Part shown: positions 46,287 to 54,411 of the stretch, piece by piece
Layout: each line of letters opens with the position of its first letter
Numbering within the stretch: position 1 is the stretch's first letter
Source: Thalassotalea sp. HSM 43
GTDB taxonomy: Bacteria > Pseudomonadota > Gammaproteobacteria > Enterobacterales > Alteromonadaceae
NCBI RefSeq assembly: GCF_004752005.1
Contig: NZ_CP038493.1
Span: 186,001 to 250,000 of the forward strand
Direction: 5' to 3'
Length of the DNA: 64,000 nucleotides
The notes under the pieces: model-generated
The model's input: only the letters and a program-made list of their open reading frames with translations
The model's database searches: none
Told to the model about the DNA's origin: nothing
Translations under genes and position numbers: made by a program

Positions 46287-47327
46287 TTAAACCATTGCAT
46301 TAAATGCCTGTAACTGCTGTCGACATGATTGCCATACCGCATCATCACCAAGTGATGACCACGGACGAGGTGTTGCATTTAACATCCGCTGAATACGTTG
46401 CACACACATAGGGTCGGATGCATTGATACTGGCCTGCTCAATTGCTTCAATCGCACCTTGGCGATTATTACACACCAACAGCATATCACAACCCGCCGTC
46501 GCTGCCGCTTCACAGCGTTCAACAAAGCCACCGACACCTGTGGCGCCTTGCATTGATAAATCATCACTAAACAGCACGCCATCAAAGCCCATTTGTTGGC
46601 GTAAAATATCCTGCAACCAGAAACGCGAAAAACCAACAGGATGTTGATCAACGTTCGGGTAAATCACATGCGCTGGCATCAACGCATCAAGCATACCCTT
46701 GTCATTGAGCTGCTCAAAGGATTGTATATCCTTGGCAAAAATTTGTTGTTTACTGCGCTTATCAATCGGCATGGCAACATGCGAGTCTTCTTTCACACTG
46801 CCGTGGCCTGGAAAGTGTTTGCCAGTGGCTTTCATACCGGCTTGATGCATGCCAACAATAAATGCATCGCCAAGCGCACTAACCATGGCCGGGTCCTTAT
46901 GAAAACCGCGGTCGCCGATAACATCAGACACATCATCAAGATCTAGCACCGGCGCAAACGAGATATCGATACCGCTTGCTTGTACCTCGCGGGCCATCAA
47001 ATACCCCATCGCTTGAGCAAACTGTTGAGATTTTTGCAGCGCTGCATCTTGATCACAAGTTTGTGCAAAGTTTGCATAAATTTTTCCCATCGCAGGGATA
47101 GCGGAAAAGTCCTGTCGAAAGCGTTGCACCCTGCCGCCCTCATGGTCCACGGCAATCAATAACTTGGGGTTAATCTGCTTTATGGCGCGGGTTAACTGAC
47201 ATAACTGCTCGATGTCAGTGAAATTTCGGGAAAACAAAATAAGGCCACCAACTTTAGGGTGCGCCAAAATGTCTTTGTCTTCAGCGTTTAGCTCAACGCC
47301 GTCAACATCAACCATCAATAATGCCAT
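46287..47327 (-). CDS. nagZ: Beta-N-acetylhexosaminidase (NagZ)
   Basis: 346 residues, GH3 family, cytoplasmic. NagZ removes GlcNAc from 1,6-anhydro-muropeptides in peptidoglycan recycling. Signatures: LMVDVDGVELNAED, GGLILFSRNF, DHEGGRVQRFR, ISFAPVLDLD, the KHFPGHGSVKEDSHVA loop with the acid/base His, MPAHVIYP, and LFSDDLSMQGA with the nucleophile Asp. It begins 2 bp after the psrA-like stop codon, the psrA-nagZ linkage known from Pseudomonas. Confidence 0.97.
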   Translation of the reverse strand: MALLMVDVDGVELNAEDKDILAHPKVGGLILFSRNFTDIEQLCQLTRAIKQINPKLLIAVDHEGGRVQRFRQDFSAIPAMGKIYANFAQTCDQDAALQKSQQFAQAMGYLMAREVQASGIDISFAPVLDLDDVSDVIGDRGFHKDPAMVSALGDAFIVGMHQAGMKATGKHFPGHGSVKEDSHVAMPIDKRSKQQIFAKDIQSFEQLNDKGMLDALMPAHVIYPNVDQHPVGFSRFWLQDILRQQMGFDGVLFSDDLSMQGATGVGGFVERCEAAATAGCDMLLVCNNRQGAIEAIEQASINASDPMCVQRIQRMLNATPRPWSSLGDDAVWQSCRQQLQAFNAMV

Positions 47328-47329
47328 GT

Positions 47330-47959
47330 TTAATCTCGGGTAATCGGAGCGCCAACACCTGACGCGACGTAAGGAATAATGCGTTTTATTACACCTGCCA
47401 CATCAACTTTATTGCCAAAATCATTATCGGCGATATCGATCAACGCAGCAGACGATGACATGGTGAAAACCACGGTGCCCATTGTGAAATGCAGACGCCA
47501 GAATATTTCTTCACGGGTCAACTCTGGATAGGCTTTTTCAACCGCAATAACAAAATTATCGATGATGTGCGGGTAATTGGTGGTAATAAACCAACGTAAA
47601 AAGCCCTGACTATCGATATAGCTTCGCCCCAATAACTGTAAGAAGATACTGGTGCCGTTCTCACGAAACTCATTCAATGATAACAACGGTTCAACAAATG
47701 CCTCAAACACGTCATTCAATGACGGCTTAGGGGTTTGTTGGTTTACCGCATTCAATGACGCCACTAACGGTGGATTCAGCTCATCGAGATAGCGTTTCAT
47801 TAACGCTTTAATCAATTCTTTTTTAGAACCAAAATGATAATTGACCGCGGCCAGATTTACCTCTGCTTCACTGGTGATCTCACGTAGCGAAGTTGATGTA
47901 AAGCCTTTATCAGCGAACAGGATTTCAGCTGCATTTAATATTTTTGTTTTCGTATCCAT
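47330..47959 (-). CDS. TetR-family regulator, PsrA-like
   Basis: 209 residues. The N-terminal TetR helix-turn-helix has ILNAAEILFADKGFTSTSLR, then ITSEAEVNLAAVNYHFGSKK, identical in pattern to PsrA. The C-terminal ligand domain matches the PsrA type (FLQLLGRSYIDSQGFLR, EIFWRLHFTMGTVVFTMSSS, DFGNKVDVAGVI). In Pseudomonas PsrA responds to long-chain fatty acids and controls beta-oxidation genes. It is the first gene of a likely psrA-nagZ operon; the effector is inferred from the family only. Confidence 0.88.
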   Translation of the reverse strand: MDTKTKILNAAEILFADKGFTSTSLREITSEAEVNLAAVNYHFGSKKELIKALMKRYLDELNPPLVASLNAVNQQTPKPSLNDVFEAFVEPLLSLNEFRENGTSIFLQLLGRSYIDSQGFLRWFITTNYPHIIDNFVIAVEKAYPELTREEIFWRLHFTMGTVVFTMSSSAALIDIADNDFGNKVDVAGVIKRIIPYVASGVGAPITRD

Positions 47960-48223
47960 GGGTGCGCTTATTCTGTTATTTAATTTGTGAAACGACCATT
48001 AGCGGCCTAATTCAAACACCTGTTTAAAATGACAGGAAGCACTATTTCTGTCAAGTTTTATGTGCGCCTATCCGAGCTTAAAACACGATATGCTTTTTTC
48101 TATCAGGCAAGCAAAATTCAATTGAAAAAAATCGTACAAATATTAAGCAAAAATATACACAGCAACCATACTTAGTAAATCAGTGTTAAATCTGGTTTTA
48201 AATAACCAAACACGTTCTCCCTG

Positions 48224-48268
48224 GACCCAATGGCTCGATCTGTCAATATTGCCAATGGGTCTTTTTTT
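48224..48268 (+). terminator. Orphan rho-independent terminator upstream of the M2 peptidase gene
   Basis: GACCCAATGGC/GCCAATGGGTC (one A-A mismatch, 16-base loop) followed by seven T residues on the plus strand. No plus-strand gene ends upstream; psrA starts at 47959 on the other strand. It lies about 150 bp before the M2 gene, within a 460-bp gap (47960-48419) without a credible ORF, so it may be a leader attenuator or the 3' end of a small RNA. Confidence 0.75.
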
Positions 48269-48419
48269 GTGCCTAACGCTTTAACCTCCATCTCCATTAT
48301 CCTATACTCATTGCGTCTAATAAAAATAGCTTGGCGTCCGGCTTCTGCGATGACCACCAATGGGTTATCAGCAATAACTCACCGAGATGACCAAGCATAA
48401 CGAAAACATCAGGATACCT

Positions 48420-50276
48420 ATGAAATTAATCAAAAGTTCTCTGGCGATAGTCATCGCTTCAGCACTTGCAACTACCGCATGTTCTGACGACACCAATAAA
48501 GCTGTAAGCAAAGCACCTATGGCTGCAAAAGCCGACCAATCAAGCCAAGCAGACACCTTGCAACCTGTGGCAGAATTCCTTGTCGAAACCGAACAAGAAA
48601 TGACGCGTTTAATTAATGAATCGTCGAAAATTGAATGGGTTTACCAAAATTTTATTACTGAAGATACCGCTGCATTAGCGGCGAGCGCAGGTAAAGAGTA
48701 CTCTGAAGCAGGCGTGCGTTTTGCCTTACAAGCGGCTAAATATGATGGTCAACAAGTAAGCGCTGAGCAACGTCGAAAACTTGATATTTTAAAACAAGCA
48801 TTGGTCTTACCGGCACCTCAAGACTCCAAGAAAAGTGCCGAGCTGGCGAAAATCGCCTCTGATTTAGGCGGCATGTATGGTAAAGGATCGTATACCAACG
48901 AGGCGGGTGAAACATTCAATTTAGGCCAACTTTCAAAAGTGTTAGCAGAGTCCCGAGACTATGACGCCCTGCTTGAAGCATGGCGCGGTTGGCGCACCGT
49001 TAGCCAAGAGATGAAACCATTATTCGAACGTGAAGTCGAACTTGCCAACGAAGGTGCTCAAGGCTTAGGTTATAGCGATTTAGGCGCGATGTGGCGTTCA
49101 AATTACGATATGCCCGCTGAAGAGTTCGGCCAAGAACTTGATCGCCTTTGGGGCCAAGTCAAACCACTTTATGATGCCCTGCATTGTCACGTACGTGCCA
49201 AATTAGGTGAACATTATGGTGAAGACAAAGTTCCTCAAGATGGACCAATTCCAGCACATTTATTGGGTAATATGTGGGCACAAAGCTGGGGCAATGTTTA
49301 CGATTTGGTCGCACCTGAAAACGCCGATCCAGGTTATGATGTCACTCAACAATTGCTTAAGCACAATTACAGCGAATTGGATATGGTCAAAGGCGCGGAG
49401 AACTTTTTCACGTCGCTAGGTTTTGCACCACTACCAGACACATTTTGGCAGCGTTCACTGTTTACCAAACCACAAGATAGAGACGTAGTATGTCACGCCT
49501 CGGCTTGGAATCTAGATTCGCAAGACGACATCCGAATCAAGATGTGTATCCAAAAAACAGGCGAAGAGTTTTCTACTATTCATCATGAGTTAGGTCATAA
49601 CGTCTATCAACGCGCCTACAAAGATCAATCCGTGCTATTTCAAAACAGTGCCAATGACGGATTTCATGAAGCTATTGGTGATACCATCGCTTTATCCGTA
49701 ACCCCAGCCTATTTAAAAGAAATTGGATTAATTGATACCGTGCCGGATGCCTCAAAAGACATCGGCTTATTAATGAAGATGGCGCTTGAGAAAGTGGCCT
49801 TTATTCCATTTGGTTTATTGGTTGATCAGTGGCGCTGGAAAGTATTTAACGGTGAAATTACCGCTGAAAACTACAACACTGCATGGTGGCAATTACGTCA
49901 GCAGTATCAAGGTGTTGGTGCACCAATTGCACGTGCTGCTGACGATTTTGATCCAGGTGCCAAGTACCATGTACCAGGCAATGTGCCATATTCACGTTAT
50001 TTCTTGGCCCATATTCTTCAATTTGAATTCCATAAAGCGTTATGTGAAGTGGCCGGTTATGAAGGCCCTATCAACCGTTGTTCTATCTACAACAACAAGG
50101 AAGCCGGTGCGAAATTGAATCAAGTGTTGGAAATGGGCTCTAGCCAGCCTTGGCAACAAGCGCATAAAATTTTAACCGGTAGTGAGCAAATGGATGCCAG
50201 CGCCATTTTAGACTACTTTGCTCCACTAAAAGCGTGGTTAGACCAACAAAACCAAGGGCGTCAATGTGGTTTCTAA
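48420..50276 (+). CDS. M2-family dipeptidyl carboxypeptidase, probable lipoprotein
   Basis: 618 residues from ATG 48420 (AGGA six bases upstream; an in-frame ATG at 48387 would bury the signal peptide). The signal peptide ends in LATTAC, a plausible lipoprotein cleavage site, followed by SDD. The zinc site of the ACE/M2 family is intact: STIHHELGHNVYQ (HEXXH near residue 388) and the third ligand Glu in FHEAIGDTIALS. HVPGNVPYSRYFLAHILQF is another ACE-family segment. It should remove C-terminal dipeptides from peptides in the envelope. It ends in a strong terminator. Confidence 0.93.
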   Translation: MKLIKSSLAIVIASALATTACSDDTNKAVSKAPMAAKADQSSQADTLQPVAEFLVETEQEMTRLINESSKIEWVYQNFITEDTAALAASAGKEYSEAGVRFALQAAKYDGQQVSAEQRRKLDILKQALVLPAPQDSKKSAELAKIASDLGGMYGKGSYTNEAGETFNLGQLSKVLAESRDYDALLEAWRGWRTVSQEMKPLFEREVELANEGAQGLGYSDLGAMWRSNYDMPAEEFGQELDRLWGQVKPLYDALHCHVRAKLGEHYGEDKVPQDGPIPAHLLGNMWAQSWGNVYDLVAPENADPGYDVTQQLLKHNYSELDMVKGAENFFTSLGFAPLPDTFWQRSLFTKPQDRDVVCHASAWNLDSQDDIRIKMCIQKTGEEFSTIHHELGHNVYQRAYKDQSVLFQNSANDGFHEAIGDTIALSVTPAYLKEIGLIDTVPDASKDIGLLMKMALEKVAFIPFGLLVDQWRWKVFNGEITAENYNTAWWQLRQQYQGVGAPIARAADDFDPGAKYHVPGNVPYSRYFLAHILQFEFHKALCEVAGYEGPINRCSIYNNKEAGAKLNQVLEMGSSQPWQQAHKILTGSEQMDASAILDYFAPLKAWLDQQNQGRQCGF

Positions 50277-50310
50277 GCGAACCTAATCGTTTGTCTATTT
50301 TCATCTAATC

Positions 50311-50336
50311 AAAAGGCGCCCTTTGGCGCCTTTTTT
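50311..50336 (+). terminator. Terminator of the M2 peptidase gene
   Basis: AAAAGGCGCC/GGCGCCTTTT with a 4-base loop and a T-run, 34 bases after the stop codon. Confidence 0.95.
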
Positions 50337-50457
50337 GTTAGCCTAATTTGTTGACTTCACGTCAGTCTATTTCACACTCAATAGGCAACACCCCATCATT
50401 TGGGTTTGTCAGGATGACGAACCTTTGACGATAAAGCACCATGACAAGGAGGTCAAA

Positions 50458-50763
50458 ATGACCAACACTCGCGACGTAAAAATCACACCAACCATAACAG
50501 CAAGTACTGCGACAGCAAGTACTGCGACAACAAATACTGCGACAACAATGACTGCAACAAAAAACGCTAAGGCAAAAATCGCGGCGACATCAGAGCATGT
50601 AGCCGAGACAATGACTCTGTTGACGGAAAATCAATGCCATATAATCGCAGGTGGCTTTAGCGGTAGCAGTTATTCCGTACCACAACCAGATAGTCCGGAA
50701 CTCGATGGTAGCCAGTTAGATGACAGCACTAAATTATCCGGCGACATGCGCGGTCGCCATTAG
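50458..50763 (+). CDS. Putative double-glycine leader peptide (bacteriocin/RiPP-like precursor)
   Basis: 101 residues from ATG 50458, six bases after a perfect AAGGAGG; an upstream TTG (50425) is rejected. The N-terminal half is low-complexity Thr/Ala coded by a 15-bp tandem repeat. Residues 54-66, LLTENQCHIIAGG, look like a double-glycine leader (Leu and Thr near -12/-11, Ile at -4, GG at -2/-1) of peptides cut by C39 peptidase-transporters. The 35-residue segment after it is Ser/Asp-rich, with SPELDGSQLDDSTK. No C39 transporter, modifying enzyme or immunity gene is in the window. It ends in a strong terminator. Unknown function; peptide-precursor role is inference. Confidence 0.6.
   Translation: MTNTRDVKITPTITASTATASTATTNTATTMTATKNAKAKIAATSEHVAETMTLLTENQCHIIAGGFSGSSYSVPQPDSPELDGSQLDDSTKLSGDMRGRH
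50497..50556 (+). repeat. 15-bp coding tandem repeat (four units)
   Basis: Four 15-mers: ACAGCAAGTACTGCG twice, ACAACAAATACTGCG and ACAACAATGACTGCA, coding TASTA, TASTA, TTNTA, TTMTA in the leader region of the double-glycine peptide. The period is a multiple of three, so copy changes keep the frame. Confidence 0.85.
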
Positions 50764-50796
50764 CATCGCGCATTAGATACATGTTTACATCCATAA

Positions 50797-50822
50797 AAAA
50801 GCGCAGCTGATGCTGCGCTTTT
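50797..50822 (+). terminator. Terminator of the double-glycine peptide gene
   Basis: AAAAGCGCAGC/GCTGCGCTTTT with a 4-base loop, 34 bases after the stop codon. The symmetric A- and T-runs allow use in both directions. Confidence 0.9.
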
Positions 50823-50952
50823 CATTTTGATTTTGTCTCGCTTGTCTTGCCATTCAGGCTTTTTTACAAATACGTTATTTGCAAACAAGACCCTAATGAA
50901 AGTGAACAGTTAAGTTTTCAAGCGATAAACCACCTAGTTCGATGGCCGTCCT

Positions 50953-51318
50953 TTAAATTTCGTGGACAGGGTGCAATTCAGGAAGATCCAATTCAAACAC
51001 GGCTTTTTGTTGAGCTAGCTCAAAACGCCAGTTCTCTTTGATATGTTGTTGTGTTTGCAAGTCTTCAAAGTCATGAAAAGACTGATAGCCAAAGCCTACT
51101 CGCACCATACCTTTGTCTTGTTGGATATCAGCTAAATCAACGTTGAAACTGTCCATGTCAACGACAGCCTTAGGACAAAATTGGTTAGACACACGCGATA
51201 AACGCTCAACAAAGTCGTCTTTTAAAGACAAAAGTTGTTGGCAAATCACATCACTTACCGTGTTCTGACAGTTTACATCGTGACCTGACAGGTCAATTTC
51301 GACTCGCATTTTATCCAT
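50953..51318 (-). CDS. Hypothetical small soluble protein
   Basis: 121 residues from ATG 51318 (GGGGA upstream; a TTG at 51333 is less likely). No signal peptide or membrane helix. Sequence features: MRVEIDLSGHDVNCQNTVSD, LLSLKDDFVERLSRVSNQF, VRVGFGYQSFHDFEDLQ and NWRFELAQQKAVFELDLPEL. Mixed alpha/beta composition; I do not recognise the family. It faces the smORF and peptide gene and looks monocistronic. Confidence 0.65.
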   Translation of the reverse strand: MDKMRVEIDLSGHDVNCQNTVSDVICQQLLSLKDDFVERLSRVSNQFCPKAVVDMDSFNVDLADIQQDKGMVRVGFGYQSFHDFEDLQTQQHIKENWRFELAQQKAVFELDLPELHPVHEI

Positions 51319-51689
51319 TATGGTTTTCCCCAAACATAATTCAATTGTTGCATTATTTGCTAGCGCTATTTATAGATTCACCCGTTATTTAGTTTCTCGG
51401 GCGTTTATTGGCTACACGGCGATCCTAACATTGTTTTAACGGCTAATGGAATGACAAATGAAAACTTTCATAAAATGGATCATTTATCTATCTGTTCACA
51501 ATTAATTACACTGCAGGCCAAATAAAACCTGATGAAAACCTGATTTTCCTCTACAAGAAATTTAATATAAATGGAAGAAACAAACACTTAGCTGACAATA
51601 AAAAGCTTTTAGATTCCTCGCAATATCCATGTCCAGTTTTTAGCAATCTATGCCTACAATTAAAAGTGTTCAAAAGGAGAGGAAAAAAC
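51319..51689. other. Gene-free region before the 34-residue smORF
   Basis: 371 bp without a credible gene. AAAACCTGAT is present twice one base apart (51524-51533, 51535-51544). It must hold the promoters of the minus-strand hypothetical gene and of the smORF; I could not assign -35/-10 hexamers with confidence. Confidence 0.35.
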
Positions 51690-51794
51690 ATGACCAAACG
51701 TATCTTAGTTACCGTATCTGTTGTGTGTGCCTTCGTGGCGTGTTATTCCCTGGAAAGTGCGTTTGTTTCCTCGGTTGTTGGACTAGGAGGTTAA
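51690..51794 (+). CDS. 34-residue hydrophobic small protein
   Basis: ATG 51690 to TAA 51794, preceded by AAAAGGAGAGG (about seven bases before the start) and followed 65 bases later by a strong terminator. The product begins MTKRILVTVSVVCAFVACYS, then LESAFVSSVVGLGG: a basic N-terminus and a single hydrophobic helix with two Cys, ending in GLGG. It resembles small inner-membrane proteins or type I toxins in general form, but matches no family that I recognise. A 63-codon frame starting at 51650 overlaps it without a ribosome site and is rejected. Confidence 0.65.
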   Translation: MTKRILVTVSVVCAFVACYSLESAFVSSVVGLGG

Positions 51795-51859
51795 AGGATA
51801 GACCACTTCATCTTTCATCAAAGTTCACTGCAACGTGCTAGTTGCAATTAAGTTAACTT

Positions 51860-51886
51860 AGAGCAGGTATTCCCTGCTCTTTTTTT
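51860..51886 (+). terminator. Terminator of the smORF transcript
   Basis: AGAGCAGG/CCTGCTCT with a 5-base loop and six T residues on the plus strand. The only plus-strand gene upstream is the 34-residue smORF. Confidence 0.92.
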
Positions 51887-51956
51887 GTCTGGATTTTATT
51901 GCACGATTGGTGCGAAGAGATGTTTAGGTGTGATTATATGCCGTATGTCAAAAATA

Positions 51957-52583
51957 CTATTTGGTACCAAAGATCTTATCGCCCGCATCACCGAGCCCTG
52001 GCAAGATATAGCCATCCTCATTGAGTTTTTCATCAATTGCAGCGGTATAAAGCTCGACATCAGGGTGATGTTGCAGCAAAGCATCTATGCCTTCTGGCGC
52101 GGCAACTAACACTAAGGCAATGATTTTGCGGCACCCACGTTGCTTAAGAAGATCAATCGTTGCCACCATAGAGCCACCTGTCGCCAACATAGGGTCAATA
52201 ACCAAAGCAACGCGTTCATCAATCTCGCCGGCAAGCTTCTCGAAATAAAACACAGGCTCTAACGTTTCTTCGTTACGATACATGCCTACCACGGAAATCC
52301 GAGCATTAGGAATAAGTTTTAATACGCCATCCATCATGCCTAGACCCGCTCGAAGAATCGGCACCACGGTGACTTTCTTGCCTCGAATTTGGTCGACCTC
52401 TATCGGCCCATTCCAACTCTCAATCTTGGTTTTTTCTAATGCAAAATTTTTGCATGCCTCGTATGTAAGTAAGCAGCCTACTTCCGATGCTAGCTCACGA
52501 AAGTCCCTGGTACTGATGCCATCACATCGCATCAAGCCAAGTTTATGGCGGATCAATGGGTGATCAACTTCAACAACTGTCAT
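51957..52583 (-). CDS. upp: Uracil phosphoribosyltransferase
   Basis: 208 residues, the usual length. Upp makes UMP from uracil and PRPP in pyrimidine salvage. Motifs: [32 protein letters not shown], the PRPP-binding loop [12 protein letters not shown], and the uracil-binding C-terminus [21 protein letters not shown] 52583. No uraA transporter is adjacent. It is monocistronic with a long upstream region. Confidence 0.97.
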   Translation of the reverse strand: MTVVEVDHPLIRHKLGLMRCDGISTRDFRELASEVGCLLTYEACKNFALEKTKIESWNGPIEVDQIRGKKVTVVPILRAGLGMMDGVLKLIPNARISVVGMYRNEETLEPVFYFEKLAGEIDERVALVIDPMLATGGSMVATIDLLKQRGCRKIIALVLVAAPEGIDALLQHHPDVELYTAAIDEKLNEDGYILPGLGDAGDKIFGTK

Positions 52584-52969
52584 TTGCTTTGTCCCTTTTT
52601 ACACGCAGATATCTTTCAGTATGGTAGAAATGCAGTGAGGATCAACGCCAGCATTAAGAAAGCGCTTACAGTTACTGGATAAGCTTGCCTAACCCATAAC
52701 TAAAATGGAACTAAAATGAAACGACAACACTTTGATAATATTCATTTTCAGCACAACAAGAGAGTCGCAAAACATATATTTTCGCCGTGCTAGATTAACC
52801 GCTACACCAAGGTATATGGTCAGTTGCCAATAACGACTTTAAAAATCTGAACTAAACTCTTAGTAGCTTTTAGCAACTTTATCTATTTTAGTCGCTTTGT
52901 ATATTTGCAAGGCTATTTAGACCCGCTAACGCTTAACACCATAGCCAACAGAAAGATGAGAGACATTCT
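52584..52969. other. Gene-free divergent region between upp and the DUF6524-like gene
   Basis: 386 bp with no credible ORF, hairpin or repeat that I can support; presumably the two divergent promoters. Confidence 0.4.
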
Positions 52970-53371
52970 ATGAAAGAAATCAGCCCCCAAGGTGTCGGTA
53001 TACGCTTCATATTTGCCTTAATATTGGTTTTATTGACCTATAATCCGAGTGGTTTTTCGTTTGTCCATTGGGCGGCAAACGCGGGTTTTGCGCCGTTAGT
53101 TTTACTGGCCGGTGTGGCGTTATTGATTGGTTGGATCATTTATATTCGAGCGACCCTGCGCTCGCTTGGTACCATTGGTCTCATTTTAGCTGCGGTATTT
53201 TTTGGCGCCCTAGTATGGCTATTTATCTCTTGGGGCTGGATCAGCTTACAAGAAGCCGGCGGCTTTACCTGGGTAATATTAATCATACTGGCAGCGATTC
53301 TGGCCATAGGTATGTCGTGGTCGCACATTCGCCGCCGTATGTCAGGTCAAATGGATACAGACGACGTATAA
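52970..53371 (+). CDS. Four-helix membrane protein, DUF6524-like
   Basis: 133 residues. Four membrane helices at about 9-27, 37-57, 67-89 and 98-115 and a charged C-terminus (SHIRRRMSGQMDTDD). The start GIRFIFALILVLLTYNPSGF, then SFVHW, matches my recollection of the DUF6524 family found in marine proteobacteria; function unknown. It stands alone, convergent with the glyoxalase-II-like gene. Confidence 0.8.
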   Translation: MKEISPQGVGIRFIFALILVLLTYNPSGFSFVHWAANAGFAPLVLLAGVALLIGWIIYIRATLRSLGTIGLILAAVFFGALVWLFISWGWISLQEAGGFTWVILIILAAILAIGMSWSHIRRRMSGQMDTDDV

Positions 53372-53457
53372 CATAGCAACGGAATAGATGACCACGCCCC
53401 CTATTAACACCTCTTGGCTTATAGTGAAGGTGTGGTGACACTGCTGACGCTTTGATT

Positions 53458-54102
53458 TTAACCTACAGAATCACCAACAAATGGGTTACTGCGGCGCTCT
53501 TCGCCAAACGTGCCCATAGGCCCATGTCCGGGTATAAAGCGCACATCATCACCAAGTGGCCATAGTTTGGTTTTAATGGCATTGATCAACGTGGCGTGAT
53601 CGCCTTTTGGAAAGTCGGTGCGACCAATTGAGCCTTTAAACAGAACATCGCCTACTTGTGCAAGTTTGCTGTCACGGTGAAAGAAAATCACGTGCCCTGG
53701 GGTATGTCCTGGGCAAAAATAGACTTCAAGCGTTTCCTCGCCGACCGTCACTGTGTCGCCTTCTTCTAGCCAGCGATTGGTACTAAACACACGAGCACCG
53801 GGAAAACCAAATTGCTGAATTTGCTGCTCAAAAATATCAATCCAAAATTGATCGTCGCGATGTGGACCTTCTATTGGAAGATTTAATTTATCGGCAATAT
53901 CTTGCGTGCCGCCAGCGTGATCAACATGAGAATGAGTTAGCAATAGTTTGCTCAGTGTTATTCCCAAAGCACTCACTTCTGCGAGCAGGCGCTCAGTTTC
54001 TCCACCTGGGTCGATAATGGCGCCTTGCATGGTTTTGTCGCACCAAATAATGGTGGCATTTTGCATAAATGGCGTAACAGGAACGATTTTATATTGCAGC
54101 AT
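53458..54102 (-). CDS. Metallo-beta-lactamase-fold hydrolase, glyoxalase-II-like (YcbL)
   Basis: 214 residues. The two-metal site is intact: THSHVDHAGG (HxHxDH), CPGHTPGHV, GDVLFKGSIGRTD with the bridging Asp, and FIPGHGP. PFMQNATIIWCD at the N-terminus is typical of the YcbL group, single-domain relatives of GloB that hydrolyse S-lactoylglutathione or similar thioesters. Missing the C-terminal helical domain of classical GloB. Cytoplasmic and monocistronic. Confidence 0.92.
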   Translation of the reverse strand: MLQYKIVPVTPFMQNATIIWCDKTMQGAIIDPGGETERLLAEVSALGITLSKLLLTHSHVDHAGGTQDIADKLNLPIEGPHRDDQFWIDIFEQQIQQFGFPGARVFSTNRWLEEGDTVTVGEETLEVYFCPGHTPGHVIFFHRDSKLAQVGDVLFKGSIGRTDFPKGDHATLINAIKTKLWPLGDDVRFIPGHGPMGTFGEERRSNPFVGDSVG

Positions 54103-54411
54103 AATCTATATTTCTAGCGGTTAATATTTCAGGTTTAATTTAAGGATTAATTTCAGTTTGTCTTTCAGGACTACTTTTAGCGGTCGATATACAACGCATG
54201 CATTACGACACATTAACGGCAAACATGATAATAAGCCGCTTTCGCGCTGACCAGCACTTTTTACTGCGCAACGGTAAATTTCGCTAACTGCGCATATTTT
54301 CAACAATTGCAGCCGCTTTATTTGCAAAGCATTAAGTTTTGCTTGCCTATTGCTGCTAAATTGTGTGTTATTGACAACTGCTTTATTAAAATAACAAAAA
54401 TAATTTTCATT
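54103..54411. other. Gene-free region before the NSS transporter
   Basis: 309 bp of AT-rich sequence. The transporter frame is open back to TTG 54307 but that part lacks family similarity and a ribosome site. No hairpin or repeat that I can support; presumably the divergent promoters. Confidence 0.4.

Noticed and set aside
48172-48360. 62-codon minus-strand frame upstream of the M2 gene
   Set aside because: TTG start without ribosome site, crosses the strong plus-strand terminator hairpin, no family features.
51650-51841. 63-codon frame overlapping the 34-residue smORF
   Set aside because: No ribosome site before its ATG, whereas AAAAGGAGAGG sits correctly for the smORF in another frame.
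54307-54411. 35-residue N-terminal extension of the NSS transporter from a TTG
   Set aside because: No similarity to the family, which begins near the helix-1 motif; ATG 54412 fits.
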